DNA of 64,000 nt from Maribacter sp. HTCC2170 (GCF_000153165.2 NC_014472.1:803501-867500), one strand, 5' to 3'; numbered from the stretch's first letter, positions 28,385-37,577 are shown. Numbers and translations: made by a program. The notes: a model not told the origin generated them from the letters alone.

Positions 28385-28512
28385 ATCTTAAAAATAATGG
28401 TATTATAGTCAAAAAACCTACCATAAGAGTAAAACATGATAAATTGTCATTTATCTTAGTTTATTCTAATCCTTTAAAAGTATAAAAGCCAACTTTGTTT
28501 TAAATTTATAAC

Positions 28513-29790
28513 ATGAATGAGCCATTGGCAGAAAGAGTACGCCCAAAGAGTTTAAAAGAATATATTAGCCAAAACCATTTGGTGGGCGAAGCCGGATCAT
28601 TGACCCACCAAATCAAAAAAGGAATAATTCCTTCTATAATTCTTTGGGGACCTCCTGGGACTGGAAAAACAACTTTGGCCAATATTATCGCCAATGAAAG
28701 CCAAAGACCATTCTATATTCTTAGCGCAATAAATAGCGGTGTCAAAGACATTCGTGAAGTTATTGACAAGGCAAAACAAACCGGAGGGCTTTTCACCGCT
28801 AAAAACCCTATTTTATTCATAGATGAAATTCACAGGTTCAGCAAGTCACAACAAGATTCGCTTTTAGGAGCTGTAGAAAAAGGATGGGTAACCCTAATCG
28901 GTGCTACTACAGAAAATCCAAGTTTTGAAGTTATTCCGGCCCTTTTGTCAAGATGCCAGGTCTACGTTTTGAATCCTTTTGGGAAAGAAGATCTAGAGTC
29001 TCTCCTTTCACGCGCATTAAAACAGGACACATATCTAAAGTCAAAAAAAATAAAACTTAAAGAAACTGAAGCTTTATTACGTTTATCTGGGGGTGACGGT
29101 AGAAAATTGTTGAACATTTTTGAATTGGTAATAAATTCGGAAGAATCTGACGCTATAACCGTTACCAATGAATTGGTAATGGCGAGGGTTCAACAAAACA
29201 CTGTTCTTTATGATAAAGCCGGCGAGCAGCATTACGATATTATTTCAGCCTTCATAAAATCTATTCGTGGAAGTGATCCAAATGGAGCTGTATATTGGTT
29301 GGCTAGAATGATTGAAGGTGGTGAAGATGTAAAATTCATTGCCAGAAGAATGCTAATATCAGCTTCTGAGGACATTGGCATGGCGAATCCTACCGCTCTT
29401 GTGATAGCCAATAACACTTTTCAAGCTGTGACCACAATCGGTTATCCCGAAGCGCGGATTATACTTAGCCAATGTGCTATTTACCTTGCTACTTCAGCAA
29501 AGAGCAATGCCAGCTATATGGCCATAAACAATGCTCAACAAACGGTTAAACAAACTGGTGATTTATCTGTTCCACTACCTCTAAGAAATGCCCCGACCAA
29601 ATTGATGAAAGACCTAGGTTATGGCAAGGATTACAAATACGCCCATGAATACAAGGACAATTTTGCAGATGAAGAGTTTTTACCCAAAAGCATCACTGGG
29701 ACAAGCTTTTACAAGCCTGGTAAAAACCAACGAGAAAATGCCATTCATGACTTTTTAAAAAAACGTTGGAAAGGAAAGTATAATCTTTAG
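28513..29790 (+). CDS. rarA: Replication-associated recombination ATPase RarA (MgsA)
   Basis: A clamp-loader-like AAA+ ATPase that acts at stalled replication forks. The 425-residue length is typical. It has Walker [10 protein letters not shown] at 46-54, Walker [10 protein letters not shown] at 101-109 with Asp104-Glu105, sensor 1 [11 protein letters not shown], and the C-terminal tetramerisation part with [20 protein letters not shown]. It overlaps the converging gene by 4 bp at the stop codons. A weak promoter-like CAACTTTG precedes it at about 28490. Confidence 0.95.
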   Translation: MNEPLAERVRPKSLKEYISQNHLVGEAGSLTHQIKKGIIPSIILWGPPGTGKTTLANIIANESQRPFYILSAINSGVKDIREVIDKAKQTGGLFTAKNPILFIDEIHRFSKSQQDSLLGAVEKGWVTLIGATTENPSFEVIPALLSRCQVYVLNPFGKEDLESLLSRALKQDTYLKSKKIKLKETEALLRLSGGDGRKLLNIFELVINSEESDAITVTNELVMARVQQNTVLYDKAGEQHYDIISAFIKSIRGSDPNGAVYWLARMIEGGEDVKFIARRMLISASEDIGMANPTALVIANNTFQAVTTIGYPEARIILSQCAIYLATSAKSNASYMAINNAQQTVKQTGDLSVPLPLRNAPTKLMKDLGYGKDYKYAHEYKDNFADEEFLPKSITGTSFYKPGKNQRENAIHDFLKKRWKGKYNL

Positions 29791-30620
29791 AACTTAATAT
29801 TCAATTCTTCGATATTTAACTTGTCATTCGAGTAATACTCTAAATACCATTTACCATCTTTCTTATATACCAGCCCGTTATCCTGCTCATGCTTTACCGT
29901 ATAAACATCTTTAACCGAAGTTCTTAATATTTTTAAGCGAATTTTAGGTGTACTATCTACAAGTTGATATCCATCGTTTATTTCCTGGGCATAAAGGATG
30001 TTCTCATTCTTTTTTTCCTCAACAACTGTAGTCTCTGAAACTGGAACGGCCTTTTCAATTGTCGAAGCAACAGGCTCATTATTCTTGTAGACTTGTCTTT
30101 CAGGCGTCGCAACTTGTTCAACAACCTTTTCCTTTACCCTGTTTTTTGCTTCTTGATTGTTGTCAGGATTCGCCACAACTTTTTCCTTATTTGACGGAAC
30201 GTATTTATAATCCAAAACTCTTATTGTTTCAAATGCCTCTGTTAAAGCCTCCTTATAAGCATCTTCATAGTCTTTTTCCTTACTACTACCTGTAATAGTA
30301 GTCAAAATATGGTTTGAAGAACAGTCCTTTAGCGATATGGACATTTTTGTTGTGAATAAGGAAGATTCATCGTTTATGCCAACTGTCAAGCCCAGACAGC
30401 GATTATTGCCCAAATCTTCTGGTAAAGCATCATCATAAACCGCATTGAAACCCTCCTGCGAAAATAAAAACTTGACCAGAGTACTAGATTTATACTGGTT
30501 TATTCTTTTAAAGGCATCAAATTTCTTAGGTACAATAATGTATTTGTATTCGTTTAAGTTGTCTTGTGAAAACCCAACAAACATAGTGAGTACAAGTAGA
30601 ACTAATGGTAGTTTTTTCAT
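29787..30620 (-). CDS. Secreted protein of unknown function
   Basis: I do not recognise a family. The 277-residue protein has a signal peptide ending near TMFVGFSQ. Residues 20-135 look like a folded domain with a central SLKDCSSNHILTTITGSSKE and a helical EDAYKEALTEAFETIRVL, the type of arrangement seen in outer-membrane-associated proteins. A low-complexity Glu/Lys/Val linker (about 145-210) leads to a C-terminal beta region with YQLVDSTPKIRLKILRTS and GKWYLEYYSNDKL. It is the third gene of a minus-strand unit with the DUF5723-like protein 11 bp upstream. Confidence 0.8.
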   Translation of the reverse strand: MKKLPLVLLVLTMFVGFSQDNLNEYKYIIVPKKFDAFKRINQYKSSTLVKFLFSQEGFNAVYDDALPEDLGNNRCLGLTVGINDESSLFTTKMSISLKDCSSNHILTTITGSSKEKDYEDAYKEALTEAFETIRVLDYKYVPSNKEKVVANPDNNQEAKNRVKEKVVEQVATPERQVYKNNEPVASTIEKAVPVSETTVVEEKKNENILYAQEINDGYQLVDSTPKIRLKILRTSVKDVYTVKHEQDNGLVYKKDGKWYLEYYSNDKLNIEELNIKF

Positions 30621-30631
30621 AGATTATAATG

Positions 30632-32065
30632 TCATTTCTTTTCCCAAGATATGATATTTAATCCAAATTGTAAAGAAGCATAATTACTTGCAGCTATGTT
30701 CCTATATGCCAATAAATTATCGGCCATCAAATAAAAGTTTATTGGGCCCGCTTGAAAACTTGCACCTAATCCAACATTTGTGAAGGTAAACTTATCAGCT
30801 GTATACGTAGTTTTCAGGGCCATAAAATTCCCTAATCTTCTTTGATAAAATGCAGTAATCGCCATTTGCGGGCCTCGAGGTCTATTTATAACATAGAGTT
30901 GGCCTCCCAAACTGTTCCTGTACTTGGTAACATTACTACCGCCACCTGAATTCAAATAATCACAATTGCAATCCACTGCACCTTCTTTTGGTTCTCCAAA
31001 ATTATATCGCAATGAGGCATACAGTTTGGTAGGCCTAAAATTTATGTAACTCTTGGTTGTTTCCTCAAATGGCACCAAAGCCTCCACTTCATCTACTAGA
31101 TCCTGCCAAAAATCCTGGGTTGGATCTAATAATGCATCTGGTAAAATAATCTCAACGCCCTCTATTGTCGAATTTCCATTTAAGGTAAAATTCTCAATTT
31201 CATTGGTATGATAAATAAATCCCAAGTCAAGTAAGCTTCCGGTTAAAACAGTTTGGGGATTTAAATAATACGTAAAACCCAAATCCAATCCCAAACCTAA
31301 ATTTCCGCCAAAGAGACCCCTTTTCACCAAAGTAGCTGGCACATTATCATTGTCACTTGCAGTTTCAATAGCATTTATACCTGAGGTTCTTAATTGTAGA
31401 TCTGCACTTAAAGTGCTTGCAAAAATGTTGTTCTGACCTTCGGTTGTAACAAAGTAGCCAGTATTTTTGGAAGAGCCAAAGTCGAAAATACTAGAGTATA
31501 TTTTCCCTCTAGCTCCTAGAACCAGATTGTTGTTCATTTTTTTATTGAAACCAAAATGAAAAACATTGAGCACCCCTCCCCTTGTCTTTAAATGACCTAG
31601 GTCAAATCTTTCATTCAACCTATCTGCATTACCTTCAAAGGCTAATATGGCATAATCCTTTGGCCAATAACTTATGAAATCACCTTCATTATAAACTCCA
31701 AAGGAATAAAAAACACTAGGATCCTGCCCTCTAAACCCCCCATTTAAAATATCTATTTGATAAGTGCCACTCAATTCATCCCGTATTGACATTCCGTTAA
31801 TGACCTTCTCCCTTACTTTCGTATTAAAATCAATTCCGTCATTTGCGAATAAATCATTTACCGATATTCCGTTGGATCCTGCTTGTGCAGAGATTCCTGA
31901 AAGTAAAGGAACCCCAGCATACCATTTAAAATCAGTCTCCATACCAGGATTGATCAACAGAGCTTGTGGTATCTCGGTAAAGTCATATAACAATTGCTTG
32001 TTTTGACCATGCACAAGAAATCCTGCCCATAAAATGGCTATACATAAGTATTTCCTAACCATCAT
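30632..32065 (-). CDS. Probable DUF5723-family outer membrane protein
   Basis: A 477-residue exported protein with a signal peptide ending in GFLVHGQ. YDFTEIPQALLINPGMETDF near the N-terminus, with the INPG pattern, is typical of predicted outer membrane beta-barrel proteins of the PorV/DUF5723 kind in Bacteroidota. The C-terminus alternates polar and hydrophobic residues (FYLMADNLLAYRNIAASNYA) and ends in a barrel-like strand. The start overlaps the stop of the upstream lipoprotein gene (ATGA), so translation is coupled. Function is unknown. Confidence 0.8.
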   Translation of the reverse strand: MMVRKYLCIAILWAGFLVHGQNKQLLYDFTEIPQALLINPGMETDFKWYAGVPLLSGISAQAGSNGISVNDLFANDGIDFNTKVREKVINGMSIRDELSGTYQIDILNGGFRGQDPSVFYSFGVYNEGDFISYWPKDYAILAFEGNADRLNERFDLGHLKTRGGVLNVFHFGFNKKMNNNLVLGARGKIYSSIFDFGSSKNTGYFVTTEGQNNIFASTLSADLQLRTSGINAIETASDNDNVPATLVKRGLFGGNLGLGLDLGFTYYLNPQTVLTGSLLDLGFIYHTNEIENFTLNGNSTIEGVEIILPDALLDPTQDFWQDLVDEVEALVPFEETTKSYINFRPTKLYASLRYNFGEPKEGAVDCNCDYLNSGGGSNVTKYRNSLGGQLYVINRPRGPQMAITAFYQRRLGNFMALKTTYTADKFTFTNVGLGASFQAGPINFYLMADNLLAYRNIAASNYASLQFGLNIISWEKK

Positions 32066-32607
32066 TTTATTCGCACCGTGAATTTTCCACTACTTTTCAA
32101 GCTAATGAGTGGATTGGACTGTGAAGATGTACTCGAATTATCACCAAGATTGGTGGCTGTTAAGAAAATACTAGAGGTATTTCTAATTATATCTATGCTA
32201 CGGCCAGCGGGACCATAGGCAATCTCTCTTTGCAAAGTAGCGGTGGGTTCGGCATCCATCATAAAGCGTTCAGTATCCAAAACCGCCCCAGCCTCATCCA
32301 AAAATTGAATTTCGATTTCGAGAGGTTTACTAGTAGTGTTAGCCACCTCATAGGTTAAAACACCTTCTAGAACCCTCTCAGAGAAAATATCCTCGGCAAA
32401 CGCATCAAAATTGAAATTTTGGGAATAAGTATTTAATCCTGTAACTAAATTGATAGTTCTTTCAGGAACTTCCATATAAAGAATACTGGCCTCAAAAGTA
32501 GGGGTGACACTTAAATCATCGTATTGATTAAAGTCTTGTTCTTCAATACATGAAAACAGTAACATTGAAACAAATACAGCCAATAAATAGGTTCTATTCT
32601 TTTTCAT
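32062..32607 (-). CDS. Lipoprotein of unknown function
   Basis: A 181-residue protein with a lipoprotein signal and Cys20 (SMLLFSC) followed by IEEQDFNQYDD. The rest is beta-rich, with a possible immunoglobulin-like layout (EVANTTSKPLEIEIQFLDEA, then SSIFLTATNL). I do not recognise a family. It is the first gene of the three-gene exported module; its 4-bp overlap with the DUF5723-like gene suggests the two proteins work together at the outer membrane. Confidence 0.82.
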   Translation of the reverse strand: MKKNRTYLLAVFVSMLLFSCIEEQDFNQYDDLSVTPTFEASILYMEVPERTINLVTGLNTYSQNFNFDAFAEDIFSERVLEGVLTYEVANTTSKPLEIEIQFLDEAGAVLDTERFMMDAEPTATLQREIAYGPAGRSIDIIRNTSSIFLTATNLGDNSSTSSQSNPLISLKSSGKFTVRIK

Positions 32608-32653
32608 CTTACATGACCCTATTTCTACCTTATTAACTAAGGTTCGAGATAAT

Positions 32654-32670
32654 GTTATACAAAGTATAAC
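32654..32670. repeat. Perfect dyad GTTATAC-AAA-GTATAAC
   Basis: A perfect 7-bp inverted repeat with a 3-base centre, 47 bp upstream of the lipoprotein ATG and 2 bp after the HAD gene stop. It could be a repressor operator or a short hairpin. There is no T tract for a terminator. Confidence 0.4.
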
Positions 32671-32671
32671 T

Positions 32672-33361
32672 CTACAAAAAGCTTTTTATTTCACTTAAAT
32701 CATGAATCATATGGCAAATTTCATGGTTAGGATCATTATGGGCATTAAAATGCAATGCACGCATACCCACGGCTTTTGCACCAAGAATATCTGCCTCGAT
32801 ACTATCGCCAATCATTATGGAATTTTCAGAAATGGTATTGGCACTATTCAATGCTAGTTGAAATATGATCGGGTTTGGTTTTTTTACGCCCGCCATTTCA
32901 GAATTTATAATCTGACCAAAATAGTCTCGTATTTTAGCATTAACCATCTTCTTTTCTTGAATTTCCTGAAAACCATTGGTAATTATATGCAGCTTGTAAT
33001 TGGGCTTCAAATATTCCAGTATCTCAATGGTATTGGGGAAAAGATGATTGTAAGATGACAAGTATTTGATGTAATCAATGGCCAACTGATCTATTGTAGC
33101 ATCTTTAACTGGGTATTTTAATTCATCAAAAACTGTTTTTAAACGTTGGTATCTTAGGTCTGATTTTGATATTTTCTCTTCTCTATAAAGTTTCCAGAAA
33201 GCTAGGTTTATTGGTATATAAACTTCTAAAAAATCGGATAAATCGATTGTAATACCATGATTCCCAAGTATTCTTTCAAATGTAAGAGCAGAGTTTTTTT
33301 CAAAATCCCACAGGGTATGGTCCAAATCAAAGAAAACATCTGAAACTTTGTCTTTATACAT
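32672..33361 (-). CDS. yjjG: HAD-family nucleotidase, YjjG-like
   Basis: YjjG-type enzymes dephosphorylate nucleoside monophosphates, especially non-canonical pyrimidines. The 229-residue protein has motif I FFDLDHTLWDF with the catalytic Asp12 and Asp14, a helical cap, motif II IITNGFQEIQ, Lys in VKKPNP, and motif IV GDSIEADILGA. Its ATG lies upstream of the preceding gene's stop, giving an 8-bp overlap with the deacetylase-like gene, so the two are translated together. Confidence 0.87.
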   Translation of the reverse strand: MYKDKVSDVFFDLDHTLWDFEKNSALTFERILGNHGITIDLSDFLEVYIPINLAFWKLYREEKISKSDLRYQRLKTVFDELKYPVKDATIDQLAIDYIKYLSSYNHLFPNTIEILEYLKPNYKLHIITNGFQEIQEKKMVNAKIRDYFGQIINSEMAGVKKPNPIIFQLALNSANTISENSIMIGDSIEADILGAKAVGMRALHFNAHNDPNHEICHMIHDLSEIKSFL

Positions 33362-34649
33362 GGTAATTCTTAATAATAGTTTTGTAAATATCTTTCCAAT
33401 TCACATTATGATCCGTACCCAACAGCTCATTTGAGAATACAGAAATAAACTCACCATTTACCATTTTCACTTCTTTATAAAGGGGCTTAACTTTTTCTAA
33501 AATATCATTTATAGAATTATCTTCATGAAGGGCATAATCATGAAAAGCAAAAGAATGTACCCTTATGGGTTGTTGTACCTCCATATTAATATCATATAAA
33601 TAAAAAGGGAATGAAGTGCCCGCCCGAAATCCAATCTCATGGGTATAACCCATTGTATAGTCATCGGTGAATTCAGCTTCTACCAAATTTCTGTACGTTT
33701 GAGGTACATCTACCCTATTATATCGCATTCTCGAGTATTCAACTGGCCTATTTATAACACCTGACAAATTCTTTTTTTCTTTTTTAAGCAAATCTGAATC
33801 ATTAAAAGAACTATATGATGTTGCCAAAGAAACCTTACAATAATCAGCAATCGATTTAATAAGAAACTTAAAACTATTATTGTTTGGTGATACATTCTTG
33901 TCATAGGTTGAATATGATGCGAACTGAAAAAAGAACATACATTCAATCTTGAATTGCTTCTTAATATTAATCAAAAACTCAAAATTATTATAAGGATCCT
34001 TTTTTGGATTGAACCACACTCCTACCCTTTTGAATAAACGTCTTAGTCTAAAATTACCCAAATCCATTAAAAAACCCGCCAAACTTCTGGTAAACCCTCT
34101 ATGTGCATAACAATGAGATGTTGAAACATCTATTATCGAAGTATACTTGTATCGCTTCTTTATAATCTCAAGATCAGGAAAACGTTCCAATAATCTATCC
34201 AATAGTTTATTTGCCCATATATCCACAACTGGAGTCCTCAAGAAATTATTCCTAAAGGCCAAACTATCTTTTGGTGAAAATCTGCCGTGCATATCCTTCA
34301 CATGTGGCAAATACTCTTCGTAACGGGACAGCAGGTAAAAACTGGCCGAAAAAATATCAAAAGGAATCGAACTATTCTCGCTAGAAGTAAAAAAACAAGG
34401 AACACCCTCCCAATCCAACACATTGATTTGCAAATCGTTTATTCCCTGTTCAAACAACAGGTCGTTGCTTCTTACAAAAAACTCATTTTGCAATGGTTGC
34501 TTGGTATACGTAATCTTTGCGCCTGAATGCTTTATAAAATCCTCTACCTTAGTGGTAAACGTAACTTCTATTCCTAAAATCCTGGTAAATACCTGCCGCA
34601 TAATATAACTTAACCTAGGTGTTATTTTATGGGTGTAAATAAGTAACAT
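33354..34649 (-). CDS. Polysaccharide-deacetylase-like protein, probably inactive
   Basis: A 431-residue protein with the layout of flavobacterial polysaccharide deacetylase family proteins: an N-terminal domain (about 1-165, with FDIFSASFYLLSRYEEYLPH) and a NodB-like C-terminal part. The conserved PQTYRNLVEAEFTDDYTMGY and GFRAGTSFPFYLYD segments are present. The metal and catalytic positions seem changed: motif 1 reads IIDVSTSHC (Ser176 where relatives have a second Asp) and the HPSY segment reads ATSY (276-279). Family memory rather than an alignment supports this comparison. No signal peptide is seen. It lies 18 bp after radC. Confidence 0.7.
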   Translation of the reverse strand: MLLIYTHKITPRLSYIMRQVFTRILGIEVTFTTKVEDFIKHSGAKITYTKQPLQNEFFVRSNDLLFEQGINDLQINVLDWEGVPCFFTSSENSSIPFDIFSASFYLLSRYEEYLPHVKDMHGRFSPKDSLAFRNNFLRTPVVDIWANKLLDRLLERFPDLEIIKKRYKYTSIIDVSTSHCYAHRGFTRSLAGFLMDLGNFRLRRLFKRVGVWFNPKKDPYNNFEFLINIKKQFKIECMFFFQFASYSTYDKNVSPNNNSFKFLIKSIADYCKVSLATSYSSFNDSDLLKKEKKNLSGVINRPVEYSRMRYNRVDVPQTYRNLVEAEFTDDYTMGYTHEIGFRAGTSFPFYLYDINMEVQQPIRVHSFAFHDYALHEDNSINDILEKVKPLYKEVKMVNGEFISVFSNELLGTDHNVNWKDIYKTIIKNYHV

Positions 34650-34667
34650 TTATTGAAAGGATATTAA

Positions 34668-35366
34668 TTATAAAATGGATTCATCTGCAAAACTAAAGTA
34701 ATCATTTTGGGTAATGATCAAATGATCCAAAACTTTTAAATCCAATGCCAAAGCGGCATTCTTTAGTTTACTTGTAATCTGTTTATCGGCATTACTCGGT
34801 TTTAAACCTCCAGAAGGGTGATTATGTGCTAAAACCAGGCCAATAGCCCCTAACTCCAAGGCCTTCTTCATAACCAATCTAACATCAACCAAAGTACCGG
34901 TAATTCCCCCTTTGCTTAACTGTGAGGTATGAATTACTTTGTTTGAGTTATTCAGGTAAACAATCCAAAATTCTTCATGGGGTAATTCACCCATAGATGG
35001 TTGCAATAATTCAAAAACATCCCTACTACTAGATATTTTTGCAATTTTCTGCCCTTCTTCCCCTCTTCTTCTTCGTCCAATTTCCAATGCTGCAACTATG
35101 GTAATGGCTTTTGCCTCCCCAATACCTTTAAACTGCATCAACTGCTTTATCGAAAGTCTTCCTAAATCATTTAGATTATTATCAACTGAGGCCAATATTC
35201 GTTTTGAAAGTTCAACCGCACTTTCATTTCTACTACCAGAACCTATGAGAATAGCGATAAGTTCTGCATCTGACAGGACAGATTTGCCCTTATGCAACAG
35301 TTTTTCTCTGGGTTTGTCATCGTTAGACCAATGCTTTATGGAAAAAGATGTTGGTTTTTCTTGCAT
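34668..35366 (-). CDS. radC: RadC family protein (JAB/MPN domain)
   Basis: The cellular role of RadC is unsettled, and the repair link made in E. coli has been questioned. The 232-residue protein has an N-terminal helix-hairpin-helix region (LSIKQLMQFKGIGEAKAITI at 71-90) and a JAMM metalloprotease-like domain with Glu131/132 in LPHEEFW and His181, His183 and Asp194 in HNHPSGGLKPSNAD. The zinc ligands are therefore complete. Confidence 0.93.
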   Translation of the reverse strand: MQEKPTSFSIKHWSNDDKPREKLLHKGKSVLSDAELIAILIGSGSRNESAVELSKRILASVDNNLNDLGRLSIKQLMQFKGIGEAKAITIVAALEIGRRRRGEEGQKIAKISSSRDVFELLQPSMGELPHEEFWIVYLNNSNKVIHTSQLSKGGITGTLVDVRLVMKKALELGAIGLVLAHNHPSGGLKPSNADKQITSKLKNAALALDLKVLDHLIITQNDYFSFADESIL

Positions 35367-35370
35367 TGGT

Positions 35371-35402
35371 TAAAGATAAACAAGAAATGTTTTTATAAAC
35401 AA
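35371..35402 (-). promoter_or_regulatory. Candidate radC promoter
   Basis: On the minus strand TTG (35402-35400), a 21-bp spacer and TATCTTTA (35378-35371) match the Bacteroidota consensus with one base changed. The box ends only 4 bp before the radC ATG, which would make the mRNA nearly leaderless. Confidence 0.4.
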
Positions 35403-35445
35403 CGAAGATTTAATTTATAAACTAAAGAAGTATTGGAATAGAACT

Positions 35446-35643
35446 CTAGACATCCAAGAAAGCTACTTCATCCATAACATCCTCATCAGGTAGCACTTCC
35501 AATTGCTCTGTTTTGATTCTGGTATCATTTACCATTCTTGTTTCCTCCAAAATCACATTTGACATCCCTAACATAAAAGCTATCATTAACATCGAAGCTT
35601 TCTGTCTAAGAAAATATATCAAATTTTTGTGGCAACGAATCAT
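35446..35643 (-). CDS. Small single-span membrane protein
   Basis: From the ATG at 35643 the protein is 65 residues: a basic N-terminus (MIRCHKNLIYFLRQK), one hydrophobic stretch (ASMLMIAFMLGMSNVI) and an acidic tail (LPDEDVMDEVAFLDV). The composition fits a real small membrane protein, and I think similar short proteins occur in related genomes, though this could not be checked. An upstream TTG start is less likely. Confidence 0.6.
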   Translation of the reverse strand: MIRCHKNLIYFLRQKASMLMIAFMLGMSNVILEETRMVNDTRIKTEQLEVLPDEDVMDEVAFLDV

Positions 35644-35729
35644 ACTATCCAATTTGTATCATGTTTAACCCAAAGAGCATACCATTATACCAAATGTGAC
35701 AAATAAGCAGTTAATTGGTTTACCTATTT

Positions 35730-37091
35730 TTACCTATTGCCAATCAACGCCTTTACCGCTCCTAAATCCAGCCCTCCATAATTTCCTGAACTCATTAAAA
35801 GCAGCACGGAATTTTCATACTCTTTATTAAATACGAAATCCTTGAATGCCGAGGATTCAGTATAAATCTTTAAATCGTTTCTTTCAAAGGCACTGGAAAT
35901 CTGCTCGGGAGTTACTTCCTTCAATTTCTTGATTTTCACTGATTCAGGCAGAAAGAATATAATCGCTTCATCGGCAGCATCAAGTGCACCTCTGTATTCT
36001 TTTAAAAAATCAGGATTAAAACTACTATAGGTATGTAATTCTAAACAGGCAATCACATTTCTATCTGGGTATTGTTCTTTTACTGCCTTTGTAGTTGCAG
36101 CAACTTTGCTGGGCGAGTGGGCAAAATCCTTGTACACTACGGTATTTTTACTCTCGGCGATTTTTTCCAAGCGCTTAGAAGCACCTGTGAAGGTCGAAAT
36201 TGCCTCATAAAAATCATCCTCATCAACTCCCATATTCTGACAAACCCATTTGGCACCCGCCAAATTATTAAGATTGTGTTTTCCAAAAACTTCAATTGGC
36301 ATTGGTCCTTCAGGAGTTTCCAATAGTGTTTGCCCATCTTCAACGGTATATTCCGGTGTTGCATAAGGTAATTTGCGAATGGTATTCTCAGAAGCCTCAA
36401 CGACCTTAACCACTTCTGCATCCTCTTCATTGTAAGTGATACTTCCGCCTTTGACAATTGAATCCACAAAAATCCGGAATTGCTCCACATAATATTCAAA
36501 AGTTGGAAATACGTTTATGTGATCCCAAGCTATTCCACTCAGCAAAGCAATATTGGGCTTGTACAAATGGAATTTTGGCCTTCTGTCAATCGGGGAAGAT
36601 AAATACTCGTCACCTTCCAAGACAATAAAATCATTCTCTTTGGTCAAATGTACCATACGGTCAAAACCTTCTAACTGTGCACCAACCATATAATCTACCG
36701 CTATATCATGATAGTTCAATACATGCAAAATCATCGAAGTAATAGTAGTCTTACCATGGCTCCCCCCAATTACGACACGCGTTTTATCTTTTGATTGCTC
36801 GTAAAGGAATTCAGGGTATGAATAAATTGTCACACCCAATTCTTGAGCCTTTAACAACTCTGGATTATCGGGTTTCGCATGCATCCCAAGAATAACGGCA
36901 TCCAATTCTTTATGAATTTTCTCTGGATACCAGCCAAACTCTTTTGGTAGCAATCCTTTATCCTCCAAACGCCCTCTCGAGGGTTCAAATATGACATCAT
37001 CACTACCTGTTATGTTGTATCCTTTGTGGTGAAGCGCTAAAGCAAGATTGTGCATTGCACTCCCTCCTATAGCAATAAAATGTATATGCAT
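35730..37091 (-). CDS. mpl: UDP-N-acetylmuramate:L-Ala-gamma-D-Glu-meso-DAP ligase (Mpl)
   Basis: Mpl ligates recycled murein tripeptide to UDP-MurNAc, feeding peptidoglycan recycling. The 453-residue protein has the MurC-like N-terminal domain (HIHFIAIGGSAMHNLALALH), the ATP-binding loop GGSHGKTT at 109-116, FIVLEGDEYLSSPIDRRPKF, the MurM-type NLNNLAGAKWVCQNMGV and the C-terminal domain with FAHSPSKVAATTKAVKEQYP. The GGSAMHN variant distinguishes Mpl from MurC (GxGGxGM). A promoter lies upstream. Confidence 0.92.
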   Translation of the reverse strand: MHIHFIAIGGSAMHNLALALHHKGYNITGSDDVIFEPSRGRLEDKGLLPKEFGWYPEKIHKELDAVILGMHAKPDNPELLKAQELGVTIYSYPEFLYEQSKDKTRVVIGGSHGKTTITSMILHVLNYHDIAVDYMVGAQLEGFDRMVHLTKENDFIVLEGDEYLSSPIDRRPKFHLYKPNIALLSGIAWDHINVFPTFEYYVEQFRIFVDSIVKGGSITYNEEDAEVVKVVEASENTIRKLPYATPEYTVEDGQTLLETPEGPMPIEVFGKHNLNNLAGAKWVCQNMGVDEDDFYEAISTFTGASKRLEKIAESKNTVVYKDFAHSPSKVAATTKAVKEQYPDRNVIACLELHTYSSFNPDFLKEYRGALDAADEAIIFFLPESVKIKKLKEVTPEQISSAFERNDLKIYTESSAFKDFVFNKEYENSVLLLMSSGNYGGLDLGAVKALIGNR

Positions 37092-37110
37092 GAAGATTCC
37101 AATTAGATTG

Positions 37111-37140
37111 TAAAGATAGGTATTGGATATTGCTTGTCAA
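37111..37140 (-). promoter_or_regulatory. Candidate mpl promoter
   Basis: On the minus strand TTG (37140-37138), a 19-bp spacer and TATCTTTA (37118-37111) match the Bacteroidota consensus with one changed base. The box ends 20 bp before the mpl ATG. Confidence 0.6.
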
Positions 37141-37193
37141 ACCATTTATTCCCCGACTGAATATTTTTATCTTAGTATTTTAAATTACAACAA

Positions 37194-37511
37194 ATGCATT
37201 TGAAATTAGAGGAAATCGCCACGAAGGAAATAATGCCTGGTTATCATGGGAAACTCATTCATACCAAGTATATGAGTTTAGCTTTTTGGGAAGTTGAGCA
37301 AGGAGCTAAAGTCCCTGAACACTTCCATATGAACGAACAGGTTATGCAAGTTCTGGAGGGGCAATTTGAATTCACTTTAAACGGAATCACCAAGGTTTAT
37401 ACTCCTGGAGATCTTGTGGTAATTGACCCGGAGGTTCCACATAGTGGAAAGGCCCTGACGCCATGCAAACTCATGGATGTTTTTAGCCCCACAAGAGAGG
37501 AGTATAAATAA
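37194..37511 (+). CDS. Cupin domain protein
   Basis: A 105-residue single-domain cupin. Motif 1 is GAKVPEHFHMNEQVMQVLEG (His at PEHFH, then Glu) and motif 2 is YTPGDLVVIDPEVPHSGKA with the closing His, so a metal site is likely. Function cannot be told; small cupins of this type bind or isomerise small molecules. It lies 66 bp upstream of the SDR gene on the same strand and may be cotranscribed. Confidence 0.85.
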   Translation: MHLKLEEIATKEIMPGYHGKLIHTKYMSLAFWEVEQGAKVPEHFHMNEQVMQVLEGQFEFTLNGITKVYTPGDLVVIDPEVPHSGKALTPCKLMDVFSPTREEYK

Positions 37512-37577
37512 ATGCTTTGTCCGTTCATTAAAGGGCTGGCAAAAAACCATCATCGAATAGATTTCAACGAATAAGAA

